Positions 24,190-32,529 of a DNA stretch of 38,298 nt are shown in pieces (the stretch's first letter is position 1; the number at the start of each line of letters is the position of its first letter). Below the pieces are notes generated by a model that was not told the origin of the DNA, searched no databases, and saw only the letters and a program-made list of their open reading frames with translations. The stretch comes from Verrucomicrobiota bacterium (GTDB taxonomy: Bacteria; Verrucomicrobiota; Verrucomicrobiia; CAIQCK01): the NCBI GenBank assembly GCA_016219905.1, contig JACRKA010000039.1, positions 1 through 38,298 on the forward strand, read 5' to 3'. The position numbers were made by a program, and so were the translations under genes.

Positions 24190-26796
24190 CTATTTCTCGT
24201 AAGCCATGACCTCCACCAGATGGCGGCCGGTGTTGGCGGAGTTGTGCGGTTGCATGATGCGGATGTAACGGATGGCGCGCGGCGGGAAAGTGCAGGTGTA
24301 GCCGTCTTCGGTCGAAGGTTCCTTGTTGTCGCGGCGGTCGGCGACTGTCTCCCATTGCTGTGCGTCGTTGGAAACCTCGACGGTGAAGCCGTAGTGGCGA
24401 TTGTCGCCGAAGTAGCAGACGACGACCACGCGACCGACCATCGTCGGCTTCTCCAAATCCACCTGCCACCACGGCACCGGATCACGATTCACATCAGTGG
24501 CCCAGAAGCGGTCGGTGTCGGAGCGGACGCCGTCGTTGGCGAGGCGGGCGGGATATTGCGAGATCGCGCTCGAACAGGTAGCCGGCTTGCCCGTGGTCAG
24601 GCTGATGGCGTCCTGCGTGACCGGCTCGGGCTTGAATCCGTCGGCGTATTTCGCCCAGAGCTTCCGCGCGACGGCGACGCTGTCGCCGCGCGGTTTCGTC
24701 GGGAAGCTCTCGCGGCGGTCGGACCACTGCGCGGTCCACTTCAGGAGTTCCTCGTTGTATTTCTTGCTGTCCAGAGGCTTGTCGGCGCGCAACGAGTTGG
24801 CGGCGGCATCAAGGAACCGTTTCCATCGCGGCGCGTAGTAGCCGCTGAGCATCCCGGCCCACTGCCTGCGCGCATAGTCGTTGATCGCGAACGTCTCGCC
24901 CCAGAGCGTCAGCACGCGCCGCGCGTTCCACTCGCACTTCGCGCGCTCGGCCGGCGTCGCGCCCCATCGCTTGGCGTCTTCGAGCCAGCCGCCGAGCAGG
25001 AACTCCTGCCGCGTCGCGAGCAGTTCGTCGAGGTCGCGGATCAACTTCAAGAACCGCTGCGACGCTTTTTCCAATCCGGCGGCGTCTTTCGCTCGCCACG
25101 CCTTGGCCATGTCGTTGTGGAGCAGGCTCGCATGGTCGGCGAGCGCCTGACGGGCAACGTTCACGAGGTCGAAGCGGAACGTGTCCACCTTGCCGAGTTC
25201 GTCCGCCGCCTGAAGCAAGTCGCGCCACGCCTCGGCCAAGCGAACCTGATCGTAGGGAGTCGTCCCGCGCGACTTGGCCAGCGCTGGCGCTGAAGTTATC
25301 ACTGACACGCTTCGCGTCGGGGTGTTGAGGACCGTATCGAGCAACGTCTGCCACGCGCGCTGCGCGGCGGCGTCGTCTTTACCGTAGCGATGGCGCGCGT
25401 AGCCGCCGACCCACGCTTTCAAGTCCACAGCCTCATCGCGCCACGCGTTCTCAAACATCAGGTCATAGGTGACCGGGTTGTAACACAGCCCCTCATTGAC
25501 GAAGCCCAGCCCGATGAGTTGGCCGCTCTTCGGGTCGCGCCGCGCGGCAAACAGGCCGTCGTTGTTGCGACTGAGCGCCGCGCCGAGGCCCACCGTTCGC
25601 CCGAAGCTCTGCACGTTGCACCAGAGCCACGGTTTGCCGCAGAAGGCGTCGGTCTTGTCCCACATCGGCGTTGACTCGCAATAGAGGTCGAGCACGACCA
25701 TCCGCTCGTTCGGGATGGCGTCGAGGAATGACTTGAACCGTGGCTGCGTCCAGAACTGCCGCTGGTTCATGAACGCCCAGCCTTGCAACACCCACACGGC
25801 CTGTGGGTCGCTCGCGGCCATGCCGTCGTAGATTGCGCGGCCGAGGTCGGCGAGATATTTCGGGTCGCCGTTGGGCGGGACCATTTCGATGAACGTGTCC
25901 GCCGCGTAGAGATGGTCCGTGCCGAACCGCTTCGTTTGTTCCTCCAGGAACATCCGCGCGATCTTCGCGAAGAGCGGGTCGAGCGGGTCGAGCAGATGCG
26001 TCTCCCACTCGATCCACCTTATGCGCTGGAGCGGCGCCTTCGGGAAAAGCTGTGCGACCGCGGCGGGCACGTGGCCGGTGAAGCCTTGCAGCACCGGCGT
26101 CATGCCCAGTTCGCGCTGGCGGGCGAGAATCTTCTTCTCCAGTTCCTCGTGGCGCGGAATCCAATTTCGTGGCAGCGGCCCGCCGTAGCCATCGAGGCAG
26201 CCCATCCACTGAAACGGCAGATACGGCGGCCCGGCGAGAAACCCGGTGATTTGCGCGTCGTTCATGCCAAGCCGCCGACACACCGCCTGCCACACCGCCT
26301 CCTGGCCCGTGACCGAGAGCGGCAAGTTCACGCCGTTGAGCGCCATCCAGTCAATGAGCCGCTCCCACTGCTTCCAGTCCCACCACGGCAACGAGTAGCC
26401 GAAGCAGCAGTAGTTGAGGAAGTAGCGGTGCTTGGCCCAGCTCACGCGACGGACCTTCGGCTCCACGCGGGGCAACGGCTGCGGCAGGTCCAACTGGTCG
26501 CCATACCACGACACGTGGCAGTGGCAGTGGTGTTTGAGATACCAGTTCAGCCCCATCGCCATCGCCACGCCGTTGTTGCCGCCGATGACGATCTTCCCAT
26601 CGCGGCTCCCGATCTCAAACACATCGCGGCTTTGGTCGGCCGGGATGACCTCGAACGCGAACTGCCGCGCGTGCTTCGGGATCAACCGCTCGACCAGTTG
26701 CCTGACCGGCTCAGTCGTTTCGGTCGCGTTGGCGACTGACGCGACACTCGCTGACATCAACAGCGCCCTTAATAATGAAAGTGTGTGCTTGCTCAT
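24190..26796 (-). CDS. GH89 alpha-N-acetylglucosaminidase with C-terminal F5/8 type C domain
   Basis: An 868-residue protein. After a signal peptide (about 1-24) come the N-terminal alpha/beta domain (about 30-110) and the TIM barrel: YFLNYCCFGYSLPWWDWKQW and MALNGVNLPLSVTGQEAVWQ are characteristic of NAGLU. The catalytic acids appear as Glu304 (DTFIEM, with Ile where NAGLU has Asn) and Glu374 (DLYCESTPMW). Residues about 735-868 (FWATDVNRDPVPWWQVDLEK, YIRIMQPHNSANTGRHLVEV) form a discoidin-like carbohydrate-binding domain. It should release terminal alpha-GlcNAc from heparan-like or mucin-like glycans. Its ATG overlaps the stop of the haem protein gene (ATGA). Confidence 0.93.
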   Translation of the reverse strand: MSKHTLSLLRALLMSASVASVANATETTEPVRQLVERLIPKHARQFAFEVIPADQSRDVFEIGSRDGKIVIGGNNGVAMAMGLNWYLKHHCHCHVSWYGDQLDLPQPLPRVEPKVRRVSWAKHRYFLNYCCFGYSLPWWDWKQWERLIDWMALNGVNLPLSVTGQEAVWQAVCRRLGMNDAQITGFLAGPPYLPFQWMGCLDGYGGPLPRNWIPRHEELEKKILARQRELGMTPVLQGFTGHVPAAVAQLFPKAPLQRIRWIEWETHLLDPLDPLFAKIARMFLEEQTKRFGTDHLYAADTFIEMVPPNGDPKYLADLGRAIYDGMAASDPQAVWVLQGWAFMNQRQFWTQPRFKSFLDAIPNERMVVLDLYCESTPMWDKTDAFCGKPWLWCNVQSFGRTVGLGAALSRNNDGLFAARRDPKSGQLIGLGFVNEGLCYNPVTYDLMFENAWRDEAVDLKAWVGGYARHRYGKDDAAAQRAWQTLLDTVLNTPTRSVSVITSAPALAKSRGTTPYDQVRLAEAWRDLLQAADELGKVDTFRFDLVNVARQALADHASLLHNDMAKAWRAKDAAGLEKASQRFLKLIRDLDELLATRQEFLLGGWLEDAKRWGATPAERAKCEWNARRVLTLWGETFAINDYARRQWAGMLSGYYAPRWKRFLDAAANSLRADKPLDSKKYNEELLKWTAQWSDRRESFPTKPRGDSVAVARKLWAKYADGFKPEPVTQDAISLTTGKPATCSSAISQYPARLANDGVRSDTDRFWATDVNRDPVPWWQVDLEKPTMVGRVVVVCYFGDNRHYGFTVEVSNDAQQWETVADRRDNKEPSTEDGYTCTFPPRAIRYIRIMQPHNSANTGRHLVEVMAYEK

Positions 26797-29411
26797 GGCT
26801 TTGGGGATTGCTCTGCTCTCTGTCGGATGAAGGCGATGATGTCCGCAGCTTCATCCGGCTCCAGGAACTGGCCGAGCGCCCACGGCATCAGCGCCACTTT
26901 TTGTTTGCTGAATCCCGCGAGTTTCCTGCGGAGCAGGGTGATCTCATCGCCTCCCGGCAGCTTCAACGTGACGCTGGTGGGCGATTCGGAGGCGAGCACG
27001 CCGGGAAAACCGTCGCCGCGCGACGTCTGCACCCAGTATGGCTCGAAACCCTGACGGATGTTCTCGCTCGGGAACAGGATGTCGCGCACCAGCGTCTCCT
27101 CGGCACGGTCGAACGCCGAGTCGAGGTCGGGGCCGACGGACGCGCCCAGGCCTTTGGCGAGATGGCATCCCGAGCAGTGCTCGCGGAACAGCTCGCGCCC
27201 GTGCTTCACGTCGCGCTTGCCGCCGAGCGCGGCGACGAACACCGGCACCAGCTTCTCCCTCGCCTCCAATTGCTCCTTCGTCGGCAGGGCGGGCGGCGGC
27301 GACGGACGATTCGCGCCCGGCTTGCGCGGCTGCGCCTCGGCGATGCCGATGGCGACGAGGTTGCCGATGAACTCGCGCAGCTTCGCGTCGGCCAGTTTGC
27401 CGACCTCGGCCCGCGTCTGTTCCAGTTCCTTCAAGTCGCCCCGCGCGGCGATGGCGCCGACCAACGCTTCGAGCGTCGCGCGGCTGCGGCCGGGCTGGGA
27501 CACGAGCGCGGTCACGATCTCCCGCTCGCGCTTGAACGCGGAGCTGGCGATGGCGGATTCCATCCAGCGCACGTCGCCGTGCTCGCGAGCAAGCCGGGCG
27601 AGCGCGGCAGGCACGCGCGGGTCCTGGCTCTCGCCGAGCGTCAACGCGAGCTGGAGTTGAACCGAGGGATCGGCGTCCTGGGCGACCGCGAGCACGCATT
27701 CGAGCATGGCAGGCCGGGCGTCGAGCCAGCGTTCGGCGAAGCGCAACGCGTGGAGACGCACGGCTTCGTGGCGATGTTTCAGCGCGGCTTCAACATCGGC
27801 CGGTTGCAGCGCGCCGAGGCCGTCGAGCGCGTAGAGCGCGTTGAGCACGGCTGCGGGATCGCCGGCTTCGCGGGCCAGACGCGCGAGGGCGGGAGCCGCG
27901 GATGTTTCGCCGCGCTCGGTCAACAGCCGCCGCGCCGTCTCGCGCCGCCAGAAGCGCGGGCTGGCGATCTCGCGCGCGAGTTGCCCGGCGTTGAGCTGGC
28001 TCATGTCGGCGGGCAACGGTTTGGGCATTTGTTCGTGGACGAGCCGCCAGATGCGGCCGTGGTTCATGCCGTGCGTGAGGCCGTATTGCTGCTGGAGATA
28101 GCGCGGGATGGCGGAGTAGTCCTCGATGATCTCGCGGTAGAAATCCGCGATCCAGATCGCGCCGTCGGGAGCGTGCCCCAGGTTCATGGGGTGAAACCAC
28201 GGGTCGCCCGACGCGAGGAACTCGCGCGCTTCCTCGCCCGGCGGGCGGCGCAGGCGCAACGCGGGGCCATCGCGCTCGATGAGCGCGCGATAGACGAAGT
28301 TCTGCGCCGGCTCGCAGCCGAAGTATTGGCCGCGCAACCCCGGCAGCGCCGTGTCCTGATAGACCAGCGGGCTGCACACGGAGGTGAAGTAGCCGCTCGC
28401 CGCGGACTCGCCCTCGCCGTAGCGGTCGCGATAGAATTTCGAGAAGCCGGGATCCTGCGCGCGTTTGGTTCGCCACGGGTGCGGCGGCGCGATCGGAAAG
28501 ACGCGCACGTAGTTGCCGGCCACTTCCTCTGTCCTCGGCGCGGCCACGTCGGGATTGCGCGCGAGGTAACGCCACGGCAGCGGCACGATGTAGTGGCCCG
28601 GATCGGACGTGCCGACCACAAACCGCTCGCCGGTTTCGGTGATCGCAAAGCCCATCGTGTGCGTCGCGCCGTTGACCTTCTCGATGGCGCTCCCATCGGG
28701 TTTGATGCGGAAGTCGCTGGTGCCAACGTCCACCGGTTTCTTCAAGTGCGGCCCGGTGATCGTGCCGCCGCGGCCGTGGCCGACGTAAATCCAGCCGTCA
28801 ATCCCCCATTGCGGGCAACTGATGCCGCGCTCCAGCATGCCGGTGGTGAAGCCGGTGAACAGCGTCTCGCGCACCTCGGCTTTGCCATCACCGTCGCGGT
28901 CGGCGAGAAACACGATGTCGGGCGCGCACGCGACGATGACGCCGCCGCGCGCGGCACAGAGGCCGTAGCACGGCGGCAGATGGTCGGCCCACACGACGGC
29001 CTTGTCCATGCGGCCGTCGCCGTCGGTGTCGAGCAGCAGCTTGACCGTGCCGTAGGTGCCGGCCTCGGCAGCTTTCTTGGCGCGGTCGTCGGCCTGGATG
29101 CGGCGCACTTCGCGGTCGAGCTGGCCGGTCTTGTTCAGCTCCTCGATGTCGAGCTGGCCTTCGAGGTTGTAGCCGTGCAGTTCGCACACGAACAGCCGCC
29201 CGCGCTCGTCCCAGCAAATGCCCGACGCTTCGTGAATGAGCGGCTCGCTCGCGACGAGTTCCATCCGGAAGCCGGGCGGCAGTTTCACCAGCGCCGCGCT
29301 TCGCTCCGGCGGAAGCGGCTGGGGCGCGTCGTCAGGTTTCGGGATTTGGGCGAGGGCCACACAGCCCGCCAGGAAGAAGATGCACAGAGGGAGGAGCCTT
29401 GATGAGTTCAT
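26793..29411 (-). CDS. Exported PVC-type haem-binding protein: propeller, HEAT repeats, CxxCH
   Basis: An 872-residue protein. Signal peptide (about 1-21, IFFLAGCVALAQ), a six-bladed-propeller-like N-terminal part (LPPGFRMELVASEPLIHEAS, DTDGDGRMDKAVVWADHLPP, ADRDGDGKAEVRETLFTGFT), HEAT repeats (about 480-700) and a cytochrome c domain with C746-SG-C749-H750. This is the architecture often named membrane-bound dehydrogenase or PVC-type haem-binding CxxCH protein, found in large numbers in Verrucomicrobia and Planctomycetes. It is expected to oxidise a sugar or sugar alcohol and pass electrons to a periplasmic acceptor; direct biochemical proof is scarce. It follows a Tat-motif mini-ORF by 2 bases and overlaps GH89 by 4, so the four are one operon. 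Confidence 0.9.
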   Translation of the reverse strand: MNSSRLLPLCIFFLAGCVALAQIPKPDDAPQPLPPERSAALVKLPPGFRMELVASEPLIHEASGICWDERGRLFVCELHGYNLEGQLDIEELNKTGQLDREVRRIQADDRAKKAAEAGTYGTVKLLLDTDGDGRMDKAVVWADHLPPCYGLCAARGGVIVACAPDIVFLADRDGDGKAEVRETLFTGFTTGMLERGISCPQWGIDGWIYVGHGRGGTITGPHLKKPVDVGTSDFRIKPDGSAIEKVNGATHTMGFAITETGERFVVGTSDPGHYIVPLPWRYLARNPDVAAPRTEEVAGNYVRVFPIAPPHPWRTKRAQDPGFSKFYRDRYGEGESAASGYFTSVCSPLVYQDTALPGLRGQYFGCEPAQNFVYRALIERDGPALRLRRPPGEEAREFLASGDPWFHPMNLGHAPDGAIWIADFYREIIEDYSAIPRYLQQQYGLTHGMNHGRIWRLVHEQMPKPLPADMSQLNAGQLAREIASPRFWRRETARRLLTERGETSAAPALARLAREAGDPAAVLNALYALDGLGALQPADVEAALKHRHEAVRLHALRFAERWLDARPAMLECVLAVAQDADPSVQLQLALTLGESQDPRVPAALARLAREHGDVRWMESAIASSAFKREREIVTALVSQPGRSRATLEALVGAIAARGDLKELEQTRAEVGKLADAKLREFIGNLVAIGIAEAQPRKPGANRPSPPPALPTKEQLEAREKLVPVFVAALGGKRDVKHGRELFREHCSGCHLAKGLGASVGPDLDSAFDRAEETLVRDILFPSENIRQGFEPYWVQTSRGDGFPGVLASESPTSVTLKLPGGDEITLLRRKLAGFSKQKVALMPWALGQFLEPDEAADIIAFIRQRAEQSPKP

Positions 29412-29413
29412 GG

Positions 29414-29569
29414 TTATATGGGGTGAAGTCTCGGTTTGCCCGGCGGCCAGAACCGGATGTGGGTAGCGTCGCAGAAATTCGGGTCGAAACCGCCGGCCAT
29501 GGAGCCGGGCAGCGCCTTGCCAAAATGGGCGAGCGGCTTCAGGAACTGCCTGCGTGATGGTGCGGTCAT
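29414..29569 (-). CDS. 51-residue Tat-motif mini-ORF heading the glycan operon
   Basis: It has a textbook Shine-Dalgarno (GGAGG at 29576-29580, 6 bases from ATG), and its first residues, MTAPSRRQFLK, carry a twin-arginine motif. The following segment (PLAHFGKALPGSMAGGFDPN) is poorly hydrophobic and the frame ends FWPPGKPRLHPI. Its TAA is 2 bases before the ATG of the haem protein, so the haem protein may depend on it for translation. It is either the surviving 5' end of a truncated Tat protein gene now serving as a leader, or a small real protein. I favour the first; I do not recognise the rest. Confidence 0.5.
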   Translation of the reverse strand: MTAPSRRQFLKPLAHFGKALPGSMAGGFDPNFCDATHIRFWPPGKPRLHPI

Positions 29570-29600
29570 GGCGTGCCTCCGGCAGCCTGCCACCGCGGCC

Positions 29601-29693
29601 CGCCCACGCAAGCCCAAATTCGCGTGTCCGCCGGCCCCGCTATTACGCCCGCGTTTCGCCTCCGGCTCCCGGCTTTCGCGTCCTGCGTGGGCG
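29601..29693. repeat. Long-loop inverted repeat between divergent operons
   Basis: Perfect 10-base inverted arms CGCCCACGCA (29601-29610) and TGCGTGGGCG (29684-29693) enclose 73 bases. It fills most of the gap between the glycan operon and the M28 gene. It may be another degenerate interspersed element or a regulator dyad; nothing decides. Confidence 0.35.
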
Positions 29694-29709
29694 GCGCTAC
29701 GAACCGCGC

Positions 29710-29738
29710 TTGCCTGCGCGCCGACGAGAGGATACTAG
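29710..29738 (+). promoter_or_regulatory. Promoter of the M28 peptidase gene, near-leaderless
   Basis: TTGCCT (29710-29715), 17 bases, TACTAG (29733-29738), then 9 bases to the ATG at 29748; GATACT two bases earlier is an alternative -10. The predicted leader is about 3-5 bases. Confidence 0.45.
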
Positions 29739-29747
29739 TTTCCGCCT

Positions 29748-32522
29748 ATGCAGCTTCCACGATTGTTCATTGCGGCAGCGGTCGCGCTTGCGTTCCTGCC
29801 CGCCTTTGCCAACGACGCCGACACCGAGGCGCGCCACCTGCGCCGCATCAAGCAACTCACCTTTGCCGGCTCGCGCAGTGGCGAGGGCTACTTCTCGCCC
29901 GACGGCAGGCAGATCGTCTTCCAAAGCACGCGGCCGCCGCAGAAACCGGGTGAGGCAGAGAATCCGTTCTACCAGATCTTCACGATGGACCTGCGCGACG
30001 GAGTGCTGCGGCGGATCAGTCCCGGCGCCGGCAAGACCACCTGCTCCTTCTTCCGGCCCGACGGCAAGCGCGTGCTCTACGCCTCGACACACCCCGACCC
30101 CGACGCGCTGAAAAAGCAGCGCGAGGAGATCGAGGTCCTGAAGAACGCCCACGGGCGCCGCTACCAGTGGGACTTCGACGACGCCTACGACATCTTCGAC
30201 TGCAAACCCGACGGCAGCGACCTGCGGCGGCTCACCAACGCGAAAAGCTACGACGCCGAGGCGGGCTATTCGCCCGACGGCAAGCTCATCTGCTTCTGCT
30301 CCAACCGCGACGGCGACCGCGAGATCTACGTGATGGATGCTGACGGCGGGAACCCGCGGCGCGTCACGCGCGACCCCGGCTACGATGGCGGGCCGTTCTT
30401 CTCGCCGGATGGCAAATGGATCATCTACCGGCACTTCACGCCCGACGACAAACAGGCGGAGATCACGATGGTCCGCGTTGACGGCACGGCCAAGCGGCAG
30501 GTGACCAAGCTCGGTGCGATGAGTTGGGCGCCGTATTTCCATCCGGGCGGCAACTGGATTGTGTTCTGCTCGAACAAGGACGGCGGCCACGCGAACTTCG
30601 AACTTTACGCCATCAAGCCGGACGGCACGCTGCTGACGCGGCTGACCTACACCGACGGCTTCGACGGCCTGCCGGTGTTCTCGCCCGACGGCACAAGGCT
30701 GATGTGGACCTCCACGCGCGCCGGCGGCAAGTCGCAGCTTTTCATCGCCGACTGGGTCGAGCCGTGGAGTTTCGGAAAATCCGAAACTCGAAACTCGAAA
30801 TCCGAAATCAAGAAGACTTTCGACCCGGCGCGCATCCAAAAGGAGATCGCGTTCCTCGCCTCGCCCGAACTGCAGGGCCGCAAGACCGCGTCGCCCGGCG
30901 AGAAGAAGGCGGCAGCGTTCATCGGGAAGAACTTCACCGCGAGCGGCCTGAAACCGGCAGAGCATCCGTTCACGTTCCAATCCGGCCTCGGCGTTGGTAT
31001 GAGCAATCTATTCGAGGTGACGCTCGGCACGGAGAAGCTCGCCAGCGCGATTGACAAGGACTACACGCCGCTGGCGCTCTCGGCCAACGGCGAGGTCGAA
31101 GGCGAGGTGGTGTTCGCCGGCTACAACATCGTCTCGGAAGGCTACGATTCGTTCGCCGGGCTGGACGTGAAGGACAAGATCGTGCTGGCGCTGCGGTTCC
31201 AGCCGGAGTCTGCGCCGGAGAAGGAGAAGCAGCGGCTGCGCCACTTCGCGCCGCTGCGGATGAAGGCGATGCTCGCGCGCGACCGCGGCGCGAAGGCGTT
31301 CCTGACGTTCACCGGGCCGAGTTCGCTGCCGACCGACCAGTTCGTCGGCCGCAAAGGCGACGGCAGCTTTGCCGACAGCGGCATCGTCGCGGCGCAGATC
31401 TCGCGCTCGCTCGCCGTGAAGATGTTCGCCGCCGCCGGGAAGGACATGAAGGCCGCGCAGGACGCGCTCGACAAGCTGGAGACGCAGGCGGGCTTCGCGC
31501 TGCCGGGCGTGAAGGTGAAGCTGCGAGTGGATTTGAAAAAGGAAACCGCCGCCAGCCGCAACGTCTGGACGCTGGTCCGCGCCAGCGCGACCAACCGCGT
31601 CAACGAGGTCGTTGTGGTCGGCGCGCACTACGACCACCTTGGCCTCGGCGGCGACAATTCGCTCGGCGACGGCCTCGAGGCGGTGCATCCCGGCGCGGAC
31701 GACAACGCCAGCGGCACGGCGGGCGTGCTGGAACTGGCGCGGCATTTCGCGGGCCGGCCCAAGTCGCTGCGGCGCGACGTGCTCTTCGTCTGCTTCAGCG
31801 GCGAGGAGATCGGCACGCTCGGCTCGTCCGCGTTCGTGAAGAATCCCCCCGTGCCGCTCTCCAACATCGTCGCGATGGTGAACATGGACATGATCGGCCG
31901 CCTGCGCGACGGCCGGCTCGCGGTGCAGGGCGCAGGCTCGGCGGCGGTCTGGCCGGCGATGGTCGAGCGCCACGCCGCGCCGCTGCCGCTCGGCGTCACG
32001 CTCGGCAACGACCCCTACCTGCCGACCGACTCGATCGTGTTCTACCAGAAGGGCATCCCGGCGCTGAACTTCTTCACCGGCTCGCACTACGACTATCACA
32101 AGCCTAGCGACACCGCCGATAAGATCAATGCCTCCGGCGAAGCGGACGTGCTGGAGCTGGTGCGGCGCGTCGTCGAAGACCTCGCCACGCGTCCCGACCG
32201 GCCGCGCTACGAGAAGGTGACGGGGCCGGCGGCCGAACTGGGCCGCGAGGTGTTGCGCGCGTATCTCGGCACGATTCCCGACTACACCGAGACCAGCCAG
32301 CCGGGCGTGAAGCTCAGCGGCGTGCGCGGCGGCAGCCCGGCCGAGAAAGGCGGGCTGAAGGCGGGCGACGTGATTGTGAAGTTCGGCGCCAAGGACATCC
32401 GCAACATCTACGACTACACCTATGCGCTGGAGGGCGCGAAGATCGGCCAGCCGGTCGAGATCGTCGTGCAGCGCGAGGGCAAGCAGGTGCCGCTGAAGAT
32501 CACGCCGGAACAGAGGAAGTGA
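29748..32522 (+). CDS. Exported TolB-like propeller, M28 zinc peptidase and PDZ protein
   Basis: A 924-residue protein. Signal peptide (about 1-21), then at least six PD40/WD40-like blades with the repeating SPDGKxI motif (YSPDGKLICFCSNRDGD, FFSPDGKWIIYRH, FSPDGTRLMWTS; about 40-335), a linker made by a CGAAA repeat (342-355), and an M28 aminopeptidase domain: HYDH near 626-629, GADDNAS near 651, GEEIG near 686, NMDMIG near 712 and SHYDYHKPSD near 780 supply the two-zinc ligands and the catalytic Glu. A PDZ domain (about 853-915) closes it. It likely degrades peptides in the periplasm or outside. The same domain order exists in relatives, so the join is probably old. Confidence 0.88.
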   Translation: MQLPRLFIAAAVALAFLPAFANDADTEARHLRRIKQLTFAGSRSGEGYFSPDGRQIVFQSTRPPQKPGEAENPFYQIFTMDLRDGVLRRISPGAGKTTCSFFRPDGKRVLYASTHPDPDALKKQREEIEVLKNAHGRRYQWDFDDAYDIFDCKPDGSDLRRLTNAKSYDAEAGYSPDGKLICFCSNRDGDREIYVMDADGGNPRRVTRDPGYDGGPFFSPDGKWIIYRHFTPDDKQAEITMVRVDGTAKRQVTKLGAMSWAPYFHPGGNWIVFCSNKDGGHANFELYAIKPDGTLLTRLTYTDGFDGLPVFSPDGTRLMWTSTRAGGKSQLFIADWVEPWSFGKSETRNSKSEIKKTFDPARIQKEIAFLASPELQGRKTASPGEKKAAAFIGKNFTASGLKPAEHPFTFQSGLGVGMSNLFEVTLGTEKLASAIDKDYTPLALSANGEVEGEVVFAGYNIVSEGYDSFAGLDVKDKIVLALRFQPESAPEKEKQRLRHFAPLRMKAMLARDRGAKAFLTFTGPSSLPTDQFVGRKGDGSFADSGIVAAQISRSLAVKMFAAAGKDMKAAQDALDKLETQAGFALPGVKVKLRVDLKKETAASRNVWTLVRASATNRVNEVVVVGAHYDHLGLGGDNSLGDGLEAVHPGADDNASGTAGVLELARHFAGRPKSLRRDVLFVCFSGEEIGTLGSSAFVKNPPVPLSNIVAMVNMDMIGRLRDGRLAVQGAGSAAVWPAMVERHAAPLPLGVTLGNDPYLPTDSIVFYQKGIPALNFFTGSHYDYHKPSDTADKINASGEADVLELVRRVVEDLATRPDRPRYEKVTGPAAELGREVLRAYLGTIPDYTETSQPGVKLSGVRGGSPAEKGGLKAGDVIVKFGAKDIRNIYDYTYALEGAKIGQPVEIVVQREGKQVPLKITPEQRK
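30776..30810. repeat. In-frame CGAAA-heptamer array at the propeller/peptidase junction
   Basis: Heptamer units TCCGAAA, CTCGAAA, CTCGAAA, TCCGAAA encode KSETRNSKSEI, nearly identical to the glycosylase insert in both base sequence and frame. It sits exactly between the last propeller blade and the first helix of the M28 region. Confidence 0.85.
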
Positions 32523-32529
32523 GGCGACG

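Noticed and set aside
26775-29402. An 875-codon open frame on the plus strand opposite the haem/HEAT gene
   Set aside because: It mirrors the real gene almost end to end, is composed of Arg/Val/Gly/Ala-rich shadow sequence without motifs, and is explained by high GC3 in the true gene.
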